A stretch of 49,988 bases of DNA from an uncultured Actinomycetes bacterium (GCA_937888825.1 CALBFE010000019.1:1-49988); one strand, 5' to 3'. Shown: positions 29,349 to 39,097, counted from the first letter of the stretch. Notes: generated by a model from the sequence alone, not told the origin. Program-made: numbers and translations.

Positions 29349-29641
29349 TCTTCACCCAAAATCTGAGGAACGCGAAAACGCTGTTCTTCTTGGGCAGGTG
29401 CACCAGAAAGAGCATCAGCTGGTGAGAGCGATGGAATAACTACATCGGGGCGAAAAACATTACGAAGTGGCAAAGGATGAGAAGTTGCCGCCACATCAGC
29501 ACCAGCAACTTCTTGCACGCGAGCCACAGCATCCAAGATGACTGTGAACTCATTAGAGAGTGCGACTAGCTCTTCATCGCTCATTTCAATACGAGCAAGG
29601 CCAGCAAGCTTTGCTACATCATCGCGGGAAAGGCTGGTCAT
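29345..29641 (-). CDS. gatC: Asp-tRNA(Asn)/Glu-tRNA(Gln) amidotransferase subunit C
   Basis: Small scaffold subunit that clamps GatA to GatB. The start [25 protein letters not shown] and the later [11 protein letters not shown] are typical, and the length of 98 is standard. The ATG lies 26 bases after proA with no Shine-Dalgarno but a TAGACT box 7 bases upstream. Overlaps gatA by four bases. Confidence 0.95.
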   Translation of the reverse strand: MTSLSRDDVAKLAGLARIEMSDEELVALSNEFTVILDAVARVQEVAGADVAATSHPLPLRNVFRPDVVIPSLSPADALSGAPAQEEQRFRVPQILGEE

Positions 29642-29648
29642 GGGTGTG

Positions 29649-29654
29649 AGTCTA
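29649..29654 (-). promoter_or_regulatory. Candidate -10 box (TAGACT) for leaderless gatCAB mRNA
   Basis: TAGACT ends exactly 7 bases before the gatC ATG, in the short proA-gatC gap. Same hexamer as before ilvD. No clear -35. Confidence 0.42.
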
Positions 29655-29667
29655 ATTAACTTCGCGC

Positions 29668-30927
29668 TTAACTGCGAATTTGCCCGTCTCCAGTAACGAT
29701 CCAGGTAGTCGTTGTCATAGCTTCAAGACCCATAGGGCCACGGGCATGGAGTTTTTGATTTGAGATTCCAATTTCTGCACCAAATCCCATTTGCTCACCA
29801 TCGGTGAATCGCGTTGAAGTATTGACCATCACTGCCGCACAATCACTCAGCGCAATAAATCGAGCAGCGTTAGCCTTATTTTCAGTGATGATCGCTTCAG
29901 TGTGCTTAGTGCCATATGTAGCAATGTGCTCACTGGCGGCATCAACTGAATCGACAATTGCAACATTCATTTCAAGAGTTCCGTATTCAGTGCACCAGTT
30001 CTCCTCTGTTGCCACACTCATAGGAATTGCGCCCGCTAACGCTAAAACTTGTGCATCTCCATGCAGAATAACTCCAGCATCATGTAGAGCTTTTAATACA
30101 ACTGGAACAAAATCCTTTGCAATTGTTGTGTGAATCAAAACAGTCTCGGCTGCATTACAGACGCTAGGGCGCTGAACTTTAGAGTTGATAATAATTGGAA
30201 GTGCCTTAGCCAAGTCTGCAAATTCATCGATATATACATGGCACACTCCTGCGCCAGTTTCGATTGTTGGAACCGTGGATTCATCCACAACCATGCGAAT
30301 AAGAGATGCACTCCCCCGTGGAATTACTAGATCCACTTTGCCACGAGCATTTAAAAGAGCCTTAACTGTGTCGCGATCATCGGATGGCACAAGTTGGATT
30401 ACATCTGGTGAAATCTTTGTCGTCTTAAGTGCATCACGCATGACTGTTACAAGAATTTGATTGCTTGCAGCAGCGTTTGAAGATCCACGCAAAAGGGCAG
30501 CATTACCTGACATTAATAAAATGACAGCAGCATCAACTGTCACATTTGGACGCGCCTCATAAACCATTCCAATTACGCCAAATGGCACAGTGATTTGCTG
30601 TAAATCGATTCCATTAGGCAAAGTTGAATGGCGCAATGTGATTCCAAGTGGGTCAGGCAATTTACTTACTTGGCGCGCGCCATTGGCAATTCCTTCTACT
30701 CGAGCCGGAGTCAGTGACAATCGATCAAGTAAAGAGGAATTAATCTGTGCTGCACGAGCGCGCACCATATCCTCTTCATTGGCGGCAATAATTTCAGCAC
30801 TTCTAGCAATAATTGCATCTGCAATTGCATTAAGGGCAGCGCTGCGTTCTGCTCCTGTGGCAACGTTCAAAGTGCGTGCAGCTATGCGTGCAGTATCTGC
30901 CATTTGATTTACTAGTTGTTGGCTCAT
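29668..30927 (-). CDS. proA: Glutamate-5-semialdehyde dehydrogenase (gamma-glutamyl phosphate reductase)
   Basis: Second step of proline synthesis, reducing glutamyl-5-phosphate with NADPH. Motifs: FGVIGMVYEARPNVTVDAA, the RGSSNAAASN segment, and the catalytic cysteine in PSVCNAAETVL. Length 419 is typical. It starts directly after the proB stop with no gap, so proBA are coupled. It is followed by gatC. Confidence 0.95.
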   Translation of the reverse strand: MSQQLVNQMADTARIAARTLNVATGAERSAALNAIADAIIARSAEIIAANEEDMVRARAAQINSSLLDRLSLTPARVEGIANGARQVSKLPDPLGITLRHSTLPNGIDLQQITVPFGVIGMVYEARPNVTVDAAVILLMSGNAALLRGSSNAAASNQILVTVMRDALKTTKISPDVIQLVPSDDRDTVKALLNARGKVDLVIPRGSASLIRMVVDESTVPTIETGAGVCHVYIDEFADLAKALPIIINSKVQRPSVCNAAETVLIHTTIAKDFVPVVLKALHDAGVILHGDAQVLALAGAIPMSVATEENWCTEYGTLEMNVAIVDSVDAASEHIATYGTKHTEAIITENKANAARFIALSDCAAVMVNTSTRFTDGEQMGFGAEIGISNQKLHARGPMGLEAMTTTTWIVTGDGQIRS

Positions 30928-32043
30928 TTAAATCAACACCAAATCATCTCGGTGGACAAGTTCGCGCTCATACTCCGCGCCCATTTCTGCAGCGAGTTCT
31001 TTTGTGGAACGGCCCAGCATTTTTGGTAGATCCTCTGAATCAAAGGCAACTAAACCACGTGCAATCACAGTACCGTCTGGTCCTACTAATTCAATAGCAT
31101 CGCCAGCAATGAATTCACCTTCAACTGCAGTGACACCTGCTGGAAGCAATGAAACACCGCGCTCCAAAATTGCCTTAACTGCACCAGCATCTAAAACTAA
31201 CTTGCCATGTGGCTTAGTTGCATGCGCCAACCATAATAGGCGTGATGTTGTCTTGCTTGCATGTGCATGAAAGTGAGTACCAAAATCTTGACCAGCCAAA
31301 GTTTTATCGGCATCTTCTAGAGATGTCAGCAGCATTGGGATACCGGCAGAAGTTGCAATGCGCGCAGCTTCAACTTTAGTAACCATTCCCCCGCTGCCAA
31401 CTCCAGCAGAGCCTGCGCCACCCAGAGTTTCGTTTTCGATATCTGCAACAGATGTAACTTCGTGAATGCGCTTAGCACCAGCCTGTGTTGGTAGGGCGTC
31501 ATATAGTGCGTCAATATCAGAGATTAGAACCAATAAATCTGCATTAATCAAAAGTGCGACTAGGGCAGCAAGGCGATCATTGTCGCCAAAGCGGATTTCG
31601 CCAGTTCCTACTGTGTCATTTTCATTAATGATTGGAACAACACCAAGTTGCAACAAGCGATAAAGGGTGCGCTGCGCATTTTGATAATGCGAGCGTCGCA
31701 CAACATCTTCAGTTGTTAGCAATACCTGTGATGCAGTAATTGAATGACGGTTAAAGCTTTGGGTGTATTGAGCAATCAAAAGTCCTTGGCCCACTGATGC
31801 TGCAGCTTGCTGTGTTGCTAAATCCTTTGGACGAGTGGTTAAACCCAATGGCGCAAGACCAGCAGCAATGGCACCAGAAGAAACGACTACTACTTCAGAT
31901 CCGCGCTCTTTGCATGCGGCAACAACGTCAACAAGTTTATTGACCGCATCAGCATCTAGTGCAGAACCGGCTTTACCGGTGAGAGAGGATGAGCCAATCT
32001 TGATGACGATTCGCTTTGCAGAGGTAATCTGCGCTCGGCTCAC
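30928..32043 (-). CDS. proB: Glutamate 5-kinase with PUA domain
   Basis: First step of proline synthesis, phosphorylating glutamate. The amino-acid-kinase domain (about 1-260) has [43 protein letters not shown] and GTGGM-like [14 protein letters not shown]. The last 85 residues are a PUA domain. Length 371 fits the long form. The start is a GTG overlapping the obgE stop (GTGA). Confidence 0.95.
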   Translation of the reverse strand: MSRAQITSAKRIVIKIGSSSLTGKAGSALDADAVNKLVDVVAACKERGSEVVVVSSGAIAAGLAPLGLTTRPKDLATQQAAASVGQGLLIAQYTQSFNRHSITASQVLLTTEDVVRRSHYQNAQRTLYRLLQLGVVPIINENDTVGTGEIRFGDNDRLAALVALLINADLLVLISDIDALYDALPTQAGAKRIHEVTSVADIENETLGGAGSAGVGSGGMVTKVEAARIATSAGIPMLLTSLEDADKTLAGQDFGTHFHAHASKTTSRLLWLAHATKPHGKLVLDAGAVKAILERGVSLLPAGVTAVEGEFIAGDAIELVGPDGTVIARGLVAFDSEDLPKMLGRSTKELAAEMGAEYERELVHRDDLVLI

Positions 32044-33548
32044 TTGTCATCTCCATCCTCTGATTCATTAACTTCAACAACTGAAATCTTAGGTGTATGT
32101 GGGTCTTCAACGTTGTATTCCCACTGCTTTGCAATCTCATCATCGCTTAGAACATCATCAACACGCTCGGTCTGCTGCCATGTTGATTCAAGACGTGAAT
32201 CCTCACCACGGCGATGCAAGTGACCAGCTAACTGCTCTGCCCCAGCTTCAATTGTTGGCTCCCAATCAAATACAACTTGTGTGAGGCCATCACCGATTCG
32301 GACTTCACTTCCGGCAACAGCGCCCTTTTTAAAGAGATCTTTTTCAACACCTAATTGCGCCAAGCGATCAGCTAAGTAACCAATTGCCTCTGCGTTCTTA
32401 AAGTTGGTTTGGCGGACCCAGCGCTCAACCTTTTTACCGCGAACATTAAATGAACCATCGGCATTAGCTTTAACTTCAAAGCCTGAATCATCAACTGCAA
32501 CTGGACGCAAAATAATGCGTGTGCGAACTTCTATTGCTGCTGTAGCAGCACGATCTTTTTGAATCAAGCGAGCCATTGCATAGGTCAATTCCTGTAAGCC
32601 TGCACGAGATGCCGCAGAAACTTGATAGACCTCATACCCTCGATTGCGTAGTTCGTCCTCAACCATATCTGCCATAGCTTTGCCATCAGGAATATCAGTT
32701 TTATTGAGCGCGATGATTCGCACTCGATCTTCTAGACCACCATAGAGGGCTAATTCATTTTCAATGATTTCAAGATCTTGCACTGGATTGCGATCTGTTT
32801 CCAGAGTTCCACAGTCCAATACATGCACGAGTGCAACGCAGCGCTCCACATGGCGCAAGAATTCAAGGCCTAAACCTTTTCCTTGGCTTGCACCTGGAAT
32901 TAAGCCTGGAACATCGGCAACGGTAAATCGTGTTTCACCAGCTTGAACAACACCTAGATTTGGCGCAAGAGTTGTGAATGGATAGTCAGCAATCTTTGGG
33001 CGTGCTGCAGAAATAGCTGCAATAAGAGATGACTTTCCAGCACTTGGATAACCAACAAGTGCTATATCTGCAACTGATTTTAGTTCAAGGAAAAGCGTGC
33101 GCTCTTCACCTGGTTCACCCAATAATGCAAAACCTGGTGCACGTCGCTTTGATGAGGACAAAGCCATGTTTCCAAGGCCACCGAAACCACCTTGGGCTGC
33201 AATAAAAGTTGTGCCGGTTCCAACGAGGTCAGCAATCTGTTCACCTGCAGCATCAAAGATAACTGTGCCGTTTGGAACGCCAAGGATTAAATCTTCACCT
33301 TGATGACCATCTTTGCGGTCGCCATAACCTTGATGACCTGAGGTTGCTTTGCGGTGTGGTGAATGATGGAAATCAAGCAGGGTTGTAACACTTGGATCAA
33401 CAACGAGAATTACATCGCCACCGCGTCCACCGTTACCGCCATCTGGTCCGCCTAGTGGCTTGAATTTTTCGCGCTTAACAGAAACGCAACCATCTCCTCC
33501 TTTTCCGGCAGAGGCGTAGAGAGTCACACGATCAACAAATGTTGTCAT
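32040..33548 (-). CDS. obgE: GTPase Obg/CgtA
   Basis: Essential GTPase in 50S ribosome assembly and stress control. The glycine-rich Obg fold covers residues 1-158 ([13 protein letters not shown] and similar repeats). The GTPase domain has G1 GYPSAGKS (166-173), G3 DVPG and G4 NKTD, and the C-terminal OCT domain with an acidic tail follows. I used the ATG at 33548 (MTTFVDRV, 502 aa) with GGGAG eight bases upstream, in place of a GTG six codons earlier. It begins 24 bases after a terminator-like hairpin that follows rpmA. Confidence 0.95.
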   Translation of the reverse strand: MTTFVDRVTLYASAGKGGDGCVSVKREKFKPLGGPDGGNGGRGGDVILVVDPSVTTLLDFHHSPHRKATSGHQGYGDRKDGHQGEDLILGVPNGTVIFDAAGEQIADLVGTGTTFIAAQGGFGGLGNMALSSSKRRAPGFALLGEPGEERTLFLELKSVADIALVGYPSAGKSSLIAAISAARPKIADYPFTTLAPNLGVVQAGETRFTVADVPGLIPGASQGKGLGLEFLRHVERCVALVHVLDCGTLETDRNPVQDLEIIENELALYGGLEDRVRIIALNKTDIPDGKAMADMVEDELRNRGYEVYQVSAASRAGLQELTYAMARLIQKDRAATAAIEVRTRIILRPVAVDDSGFEVKANADGSFNVRGKKVERWVRQTNFKNAEAIGYLADRLAQLGVEKDLFKKGAVAGSEVRIGDGLTQVVFDWEPTIEAGAEQLAGHLHRRGEDSRLESTWQQTERVDDVLSDDEIAKQWEYNVEDPHTPKISVVEVNESEDGDDK

Positions 33549-33571
33549 GTCATTAACTCCCTTCACTGCAG

Positions 33572-33606
33572 AAAATAAAAAAGCGAGCCGTGTGATTACG
33601 GCTCGC
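33572..33606 (-). terminator. Intrinsic terminator after rplU-rpmA
   Basis: A perfect 8-bp stem GCGAGCCG/CGGCTCGC (33583-33590 and 33599-33606) with an 8-base loop, followed on the minus strand by TTTTTTATTTT. It lies between rpmA and obgE, just 24 bases before the obgE ATG, so it must either be leaky or have a regulated read-through to serve obgE-proBA. Confidence 0.85.
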
Positions 33607-33624
33607 CCTTTTTAGAGAAACCTT

Positions 33625-33885
33625 TTATAGAGCTACCGGAACCACAACATTCACTACGCGACGTCCGCGAGCGCGACCGTATTCAACTGCACCAGCTGCT
33701 AATGCAAATAGTGTGTCGTCTTTACCGCGTCCAACGTTCTTACCTGGGTGAAAATGTGTTCCGCGCTGGCGAACTAGAATTTCGCCTGCATTTACTTCTT
33801 GTCCGCCAAAGCGCTTAATACCGAGGTATTGCGCATTGGAATCGCGACCGTTTCGTGTCGAGGAGACACCCTTCTTACTTGCCAT
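33625..33885 (-). CDS. rpmA: 50S ribosomal protein L27
   Basis: Large-subunit protein near the peptidyl-transferase centre. [28 protein letters not shown] and the [11 protein letters not shown] segment are diagnostic; length 86. No cleavable N-terminal extension of the Firmicutes type is present. AAAGGA precedes the ATG, and it follows rplU by 11 bases. Confidence 0.97.
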   Translation of the reverse strand: MASKKGVSSTRNGRDSNAQYLGIKRFGGQEVNAGEILVRQRGTHFHPGKNVGRGKDDTLFALAAGAVEYGRARGRRVVNVVVPVAL

Positions 33886-33896
33886 TTATTTATCCT

Positions 33897-34211
33897 TTAC
33901 TTCGCGCCGTTGATGGCGGTAATTTTTACGAGAGTCTGCTTAGCGCGAAATCCCTGGCGACGACGGTGACCTGTCTTGTTCTTGTAACGCAAAATATCGA
34001 TCTTTGGGCCCTTAGTCTCTTCAAGTACTTCGCCTGTGACCTTAACGCCAGAGAGAAGCTTTGGATCTGAGGTAACAGATGCACCATCTACTACGAGCAC
34101 TGCAGGAAATGAAACAGTGGCGCCAACAGCAGCATCGATACGATCGACGGTGACTGTGTCTCCAACTGCCACTTTTTCCTGATGGCCGCCAGCTTTAACG
34201 ATTGCGTACAC
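33897..34211 (-). CDS. rplU: 50S ribosomal protein L21
   Basis: Large-subunit ribosomal protein. It begins with a GTG decoded as M, then [17 protein letters not shown], and has the C-terminal [18 protein letters not shown] typical of L21; length 104. GGAG lies 6-7 bases upstream of the GTG. It heads the rplU-rpmA unit and has its own promoter at 34275-34303. Confidence 0.96.
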   Translation of the reverse strand: MYAIVKAGGHQEKVAVGDTVTVDRIDAAVGATVSFPAVLVVDGASVTSDPKLLSGVKVTGEVLEETKGPKIDILRYKNKTGHRRRQGFRAKQTLVKITAINGAK

Positions 34212-34274
34212 GTGTAACTCCAGTTCATTTTTAGCCCATGGCGCAGAACCAAAGGTTCCTTCGGGCAGAGGCTA

Positions 34275-34303
34275 AGGGTACGCAGCCTCTAGGCCAGGGT
34301 CAA
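34275..34303 (-). promoter_or_regulatory. rplU promoter with overlapping dyad
   Basis: TTGACC (34303-34298) and TACCCT (34280-34275) are separated by 17 bases on the minus strand, a good -35/-10 pair. A 7-bp inverted repeat AGAGGCT/AGCCTCT (34267-34273 and 34284-34290) spans the -10 and expected start site. The roughly 60-base 5' leader contains a second small hairpin, GAACC/GGTTC, near 34247-34259. Confidence 0.65.
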
Positions 34304-34313
34304 ATTGCGATTT

Positions 34314-35255
34314 CTAGCCCTTTTGGGTGATTCGAGTCAATGCCTTTTCTAGGGCGTAAATCGGATCACTAGCCGCGCCTTTGACTTGGGCATCGGCCCG
34401 GGCGATAGCCCCAACGGCATCGGCAATTTGAGCTGGTGTCCATCGATTTAACTGTCTGCGGGCCTTATCAATTTGCCATGGCGCCATACCTAATTGCCCC
34501 GCTAGTTCAAAAGACTTAACGCCACGATTTACACCTGAAACTTTGGCAAGAGAACGAAGTGATGAAGCAATAGCACTTGTAATCATTACTGGATCAGTTC
34601 CCGTTTCTAGTGCGCTGCGAAGAGCAATCAGTGCTGCCGGCAAATTACCATCCAAAGTTGCATCAGCAACATCAAATCCAGTTGTTTCAACTCTGCCTTG
34701 ATGAAACTTATCAATCATTACTTCATCGATTGTTCCTGCTGGTGCATCTGCTGCAATCTGCCCAACTGCTGATTGAAGTTCACGCAAATCATTTCCAAGT
34801 GCACCAACTAGAGCTGTGATAGCACCCGGGGTTGCCTTGCGTTGTAAATCAAGAAAAAGGTTACGAACAAACTCTTCTTTCTCTGCTTCTTTCTTAATAG
34901 GCTCACATGCAATTATCTCTGGCTTAAGCTTTTTTATTGCATCTAATAGCCCTTTGCCTTTCACACCACCTTTATGAACAAAGACCACTGTCGTTGAAGG
35001 ATCTGGGGAATCTAAATATCGAGTGACTTCATCTTTAGATTCTTCTGGCAAATCCTGTAAATCGCGGATGATTAATCCACGGCGCTCTGAAAACAATGAC
35101 GGAGCAAGTGAGTCTGCAATATCGCCAACAATGACATCTGCTGCAAAGAGATTGGTAATTTCACATTTCTCGTCTTTAAGTTGGGCGGTGAGCTTGCTTA
35201 ATGCTCTATCTGCAAGAGCGGCCTCTGATCCCAGAATAAGGTAGAAGGAATTCAC
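34314..35255 (-). CDS. holA: DNA polymerase III delta subunit
   Basis: Clamp-loader subunit that opens the beta sliding clamp. The start FYLILGSEAALADRAL, the VVFVHKGGVKGKGLLDAIKK segment, and the C-terminal LAKVSGVNRGVKSFELAGQLGMAPWQIDKARRQL region match actinobacterial HolA; length 313 is normal. The start is a GTG 7 bases after the comEC stop. Co-location with comEC is common in this phylum. Confidence 0.9.
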   Translation of the reverse strand: MNSFYLILGSEAALADRALSKLTAQLKDEKCEITNLFAADVIVGDIADSLAPSLFSERRGLIIRDLQDLPEESKDEVTRYLDSPDPSTTVVFVHKGGVKGKGLLDAIKKLKPEIIACEPIKKEAEKEEFVRNLFLDLQRKATPGAITALVGALGNDLRELQSAVGQIAADAPAGTIDEVMIDKFHQGRVETTGFDVADATLDGNLPAALIALRSALETGTDPVMITSAIASSLRSLAKVSGVNRGVKSFELAGQLGMAPWQIDKARRQLNRWTPAQIADAVGAIARADAQVKGAASDPIYALEKALTRITQKG

Positions 35256-35262
35256 GTAGCAT

Positions 35263-37455
35263 CTACCCCCATCTAATGAGATTAAACCGACCTTTGGCTC
35301 TACGTATAGTGAAATGATGATTTCGTACTACAACTGCAATTGCGCCATCTAAATCAGTACGTACAACCTCTGAGCCCAGTCTAGCCAGCGCGTCCAGAGT
35401 TTGCACCGCTGGGTGACCATAAGTATTTCCTGCCCCCACCGAAATTATTGAAATACGTGGGTGCAAAGCGGCCATGAAAGCTAGATCCTGGTACCTAGAG
35501 CCGTGATGAGAGACTTTATATATATCAACGGGGACAACATCCTTAACTAGAAGTTCCTGAACTGGTGGCTCTATATCCCCACCTGCAAAGATTGAAAATG
35601 CATCACCTGTTATTAAGGTGGCAATGCTGGAGTTATTTATTTGAGAACCATCACCTGGCATTTCTGCAAAACTAGTTGCGCTCAAAGTGGGCCAAAGAAC
35701 ATTTATTGTTATTGGACCAACTCTTGAACTCATTCCCCGCACCGCCTTAATCATCTCAACTCCTTTTAAGGCCGATTGAGCCATAGCGCTTTCAACAAGT
35801 GGCGCTGAGTTGACACTGACCCAGACTTGTCCAACTGTGCGCTTCTTTATTGCCCCCGGTAATCCCGCAACATGGTCTGCATGAAAGTGCGAAAGAATTA
35901 AAAGTGGAATCTCATTTATCCCTAAAGCTTTCAAACAACGATCTTCAGCAATTGGATCAGGTCCAACATCTATAACTAAGCCCCGGTGATTACCCAAATT
36001 AATCACCATCGAATCGCCTTGGCCGATATCGCAGTTTGCCACCTGCCAATCCCCTCCTGGCCAACGTTGCAGCCAAGTAATGGATATGAGAACCACCAAG
36101 GTAAAGATAATGATCTGTTTGAACCATTTCTTTAGCAACCATGAAATAAGAGTGAAGCTAGCGACGATAATGAAGCCAATTTTTCCCGTTCGCAAAGTTA
36201 AAACCGGAAAAGTTGATGCCCAATGTGCAATGAGTGCAATTGCCCCTGCTGGAAATCTAATGAACCAAATCAACACTGCGGAAAGCAAAGGTGCAAAAGG
36301 CGAAAAGAGTGCTGCAATAAAGCCCACGATTGTGATGGGTGCAACAAAGGGAGCTGCCAATAGATTTGCGATAACACTCATGGGAGCCAGATATCCAGAG
36401 AGTGCCACGATGATGGGTGAGCAGAAAACAATCGCTGCAATCGGTGGCGCTAGCGCCTGCGCTAGCTTTTCTGGCATATGTGTTGATAGTTTTTCAATGA
36501 GCACAGGTGCAAAGAGAAGAAGGCCTGCAGTTGCTAACACCGAGAGTGCAAAACCTGCATCACGCGCCTGCCATGGATCAACGATGACAACGGCGGCCAT
36601 TGCAAAACCAAGTGCAGGCAGTGAATCTCGGCCCCTCTTGGTGCCCTGTGCAATTAGTAAAACTGCAGCCATCGCTGCTGCCCGCAGTACTGATGGGGAA
36701 GGACGCACAAGTGCAATAAATGCGATGAGAGATATTGCTGTTGCTGTAAGACGGAATTTCATTCTTGCAAATAGAAACTGCATCATCCATAAGACAAAAG
36801 CTGAAACAAGTGCAAAGTTGGCACCGCTGACAGCAACTAAGTGGGTTAATCCAGAGCGCTTCATGGAGTTTTTGAACTCAGCGCTTTGTTTGGAAGTATC
36901 CCCCAACACCATTCCAGGGATGAGAGCTCCGGCATCTCTATCACCAGAAAGTGAGCGAAGGCCTAAGCGAATTGCACCTAATGCACTAGCCCAATGCGAG
37001 GGCTGTGTTTGAATCTCGATGTCATTTTTTACTACAACTAACGCCGCCACCCGCGCTTCTTTACTTGCAACTATTCGCCCCTCAACGCTAAATCTTTGTC
37101 CCGGTAAGAGTTTTGTCACGCTTTGATTTGATGTCATCACGCGTATTGGTACGCGCAGATTGTAATGAATAGAGCTGTTGTTTACTAAAACTGCGCGCGC
37201 AATAAATGAATAGTTGCCAGTACTAGTTTTATTTGGATCGGTAACAACTTCGGCTGTAATCTTTGCACTTTGTAGAAAGAATCTAGAAATCTGGCTATGA
37301 GCCAGAGATGCTTGGCGAATAGACATCACCGTTGAACCTAAAAGAAGTGCACAGATAATCACCATGAATCGAAGTTTTCGACTAATAAAGGAGACTGCAC
37401 CCAAAGCCAGGGCAGCAATTGCGATACGCCATGGTGCGGTCGCACTTTGAAACAA
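35263..37455 (-). CDS. comEC: DNA-uptake channel protein ComEC/Rec2
   Basis: Polytopic membrane protein forming the channel for single-stranded DNA during natural transformation. N-terminal membrane segments and an OB-like soluble part lead to a Competence domain (about 190-450, many hydrophobic helices, beginning near HLVAVSGANFALVSAF). A C-terminal metallo-beta-lactamase-like domain with HFHADH follows. Length 730. Start is uncertain: 37455 is a TTG, the only usual start codon in frame, yet family-like hydrophobic sequence (DYRAIALGGAIWAGAL) continues upstream in the same frame into the end of comEA. The true start may be a rarer codon there. Confidence 0.9.
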   Translation of the reverse strand: MFQSATAPWRIAIAALALGAVSFISRKLRFMVIICALLLGSTVMSIRQASLAHSQISRFFLQSAKITAEVVTDPNKTSTGNYSFIARAVLVNNSSIHYNLRVPIRVMTSNQSVTKLLPGQRFSVEGRIVASKEARVAALVVVKNDIEIQTQPSHWASALGAIRLGLRSLSGDRDAGALIPGMVLGDTSKQSAEFKNSMKRSGLTHLVAVSGANFALVSAFVLWMMQFLFARMKFRLTATAISLIAFIALVRPSPSVLRAAAMAAVLLIAQGTKRGRDSLPALGFAMAAVVIVDPWQARDAGFALSVLATAGLLLFAPVLIEKLSTHMPEKLAQALAPPIAAIVFCSPIIVALSGYLAPMSVIANLLAAPFVAPITIVGFIAALFSPFAPLLSAVLIWFIRFPAGAIALIAHWASTFPVLTLRTGKIGFIIVASFTLISWLLKKWFKQIIIFTLVVLISITWLQRWPGGDWQVANCDIGQGDSMVINLGNHRGLVIDVGPDPIAEDRCLKALGINEIPLLILSHFHADHVAGLPGAIKKRTVGQVWVSVNSAPLVESAMAQSALKGVEMIKAVRGMSSRVGPITINVLWPTLSATSFAEMPGDGSQINNSSIATLITGDAFSIFAGGDIEPPVQELLVKDVVPVDIYKVSHHGSRYQDLAFMAALHPRISIISVGAGNTYGHPAVQTLDALARLGSEVVRTDLDGAIAVVVRNHHFTIRRAKGRFNLIRWG

Positions 37456-37502
37456 CGCCCCAGCCCAGATCGCACCGCCAAGGGCAATGGCCCTGTAATC
37501 AG

Positions 37503-38111
37503 TTAAACGCGAATTTTGCTTTTGATTTGCGAGAATTTTGCCGCACCGATTCCACTGACATTTTGGAGATCTTCTATTGTTATAAAGGGACCATGAGTTT
37601 TTCTATAAGCAACTATGCGGTTTGCAATGACCGGACCAATTCCATCAAGTGAATCAAAATCACCAACTGTTGCACGATTAATATTGATTGGACCACTTCG
37701 CTTTGGTGTAGCAACGCGAACACCTTTGCTATTTGTAGTTGCAGCGTCCACATAGATCTGTTCACCATCGGCCAAAACTCTGGCTAAATTTATAGTGCTC
37801 AAATCCGCTCCCGATGCTGAACCTCCAGCGGCTTTGATTGCATCGATTACTCGAGAGCTGGCGGTGAGTGAGTAAACACCTGGGGTATTAACTGCGCCGG
37901 TGACATCTACAAATATCTGTGGAGCTTGCACTTGCTCAACAATTATGGGAGGTGGTGTTATTTCATCAGTGTTACCTCTGATGACAATAAATACAGAGAC
38001 AATGACCACGATTGCCGACATTGCAAGGAGAGCGCGTTTTTGAATGGGTGTGAAATTTAGGTCAAACCACCAGGTAGCAAGCTTTTCAAAGATCTGTGAG
38101 AAATATTCCAT
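37503..38111 (-). CDS. comEA: Competence DNA-binding protein ComEA
   Basis: Membrane-anchored double-stranded DNA receptor for transformation. One N-terminal membrane helix (about residues 28-45, ALLAMSAIVVIVSVFIVI), an SLBB domain (about 66-120, FVDVTGAVNTPGVYSL), and a C-terminal tandem helix-hairpin-helix (about 140-202) with ININRATVGDFDSLDGIGPVIANRIVAYR. Length 202. It is directly upstream of comEC. No pilus genes are in this window, so DNA uptake ability would depend on genes elsewhere. Confidence 0.93.
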   Translation of the reverse strand: MEYFSQIFEKLATWWFDLNFTPIQKRALLAMSAIVVIVSVFIVIRGNTDEITPPPIIVEQVQAPQIFVDVTGAVNTPGVYSLTASSRVIDAIKAAGGSASGADLSTINLARVLADGEQIYVDAATTNSKGVRVATPKRSGPININRATVGDFDSLDGIGPVIANRIVAYRKTHGPFITIEDLQNVSGIGAAKFSQIKSKIRV

Positions 38112-38172
38112 GTCCCAATAGTTCAGGGCATTGTTAAATCACTGCGGAGATGAGGCTAAAGGGTGTGGATAT

Positions 38173-39057
38173 TTACTTCTTAATCCAATAGTCATTGATG
38201 TACTTCTCGCCCTCATCACAAAAGAAAGTAACTACGTTTTCAACACCGTACTGCTCCTTCAATCTCTTAGCAGCAATCAAATGTGCCCCTGATGATGGGC
38301 CCACGAAAATGCCATGAACTCTGGCTATGCGGCGCATTTCGGCAATTGATTCCTCGGAGCCCACATCAATAACTCCATCTAATTCATGATGGTGGCGAGT
38401 AACAATGCCTGGGATAAAGCCGTCGGCAATTCCTTCAATTAAGTGCTTTGACACTTCTCCACACAAAATTGTGCAGGATTCAGATGGTTCCAGAGCAATA
38501 ACTTTGCAGTTAGGGTTTGCCGCTTTGAGTGCTTGTCCCACACCAATAATTGTTCCTCCAGTTCCAACTCCACCAATCACTAGGTCTGGCAGAACTGGCA
38601 TCTGTTGCAAAATCTCTTGACCTAGCCATTGGCGGTTCTCTTCCACGTTCCATTCATTATCAAATTGCTGTGGTGCAAAGAATCCTGGCATTGCTCCGCG
38701 CCGGCGTGCTTCTTCTAGCGCATCATTAACATGGAAATCTCCCATGGTATGAACTTCTGCGCCAAATGCTTCAGAGATTGCTGTGCGCTCAGGACTCATT
38801 CCATCGGGCATGATTACCAACATCTTGTAGCCCTTAACCGCTGCAACCATACTCATTGCATTTCCGGTATTACCGCTACTTGCTTCAACAATTGTGTCGC
38901 CTGGCTTTAGTAAGCCTTCAGCTTCTGCACGCTCAATCATGTATTTTGCAATTCGCGCTTTAATAGAACCAGAAGGGTTCATGAATTCCATCTTGACCCA
39001 GATACCTTCAATATTTATTAAAGGTGTGTTACCGATGGCGTCTAGAATTGTCTTCAT
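38173..39057 (-). CDS. PLP-dependent cysteine synthase family protein
   Basis: Fold-type II PLP enzyme related to cysteine synthase and cystathionine beta-synthase. The PLP lysine is in NPSGSIKARIAKY, the phosphate and amide loops in EASSGNTGNAMS and GVGTGGTIIGVG, and GPSSGAHLIAA near the C-terminus. At 294 aa it is a little short. Unusually, the residue two after the lysine block is Ala (KAR) where most cysteine synthases have KDR, so substrate preference (O-acetylserine, O-phosphoserine or other) is uncertain. AAAGG lies before the ATG. It follows leuS, with a perfect palindrome in the gap. Confidence 0.8.
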   Translation of the reverse strand: MKTILDAIGNTPLINIEGIWVKMEFMNPSGSIKARIAKYMIERAEAEGLLKPGDTIVEASSGNTGNAMSMVAAVKGYKMLVIMPDGMSPERTAISEAFGAEVHTMGDFHVNDALEEARRRGAMPGFFAPQQFDNEWNVEENRQWLGQEILQQMPVLPDLVIGGVGTGGTIIGVGQALKAANPNCKVIALEPSESCTILCGEVSKHLIEGIADGFIPGIVTRHHHELDGVIDVGSEESIAEMRRIARVHGIFVGPSSGAHLIAAKRLKEQYGVENVVTFFCDEGEKYINDYWIKK

Positions 39058-39083
39058 TGACAGGGCCTTTCATATTGTGGAAC

Positions 39084-39097
39084 TACTCACGTGAGTA
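39084..39097. promoter_or_regulatory. Perfect 14-bp palindrome between leuS and cysteine synthase gene
   Basis: TACTCACGTGAGTA reads the same on both strands. It begins immediately at the leuS stop and ends 27 bases before the ATG of the next gene. It has no T-tract, so an operator for a dimeric regulator is more likely than a terminator. Confidence 0.5.

Noticed and set aside
36080-37012. 310-codon open frame on the plus strand
   Set aside because: Wholly antisense to comEC; the product is rich in Ala, Ser, Lys and Thr with no domain, as expected of a shadow frame.
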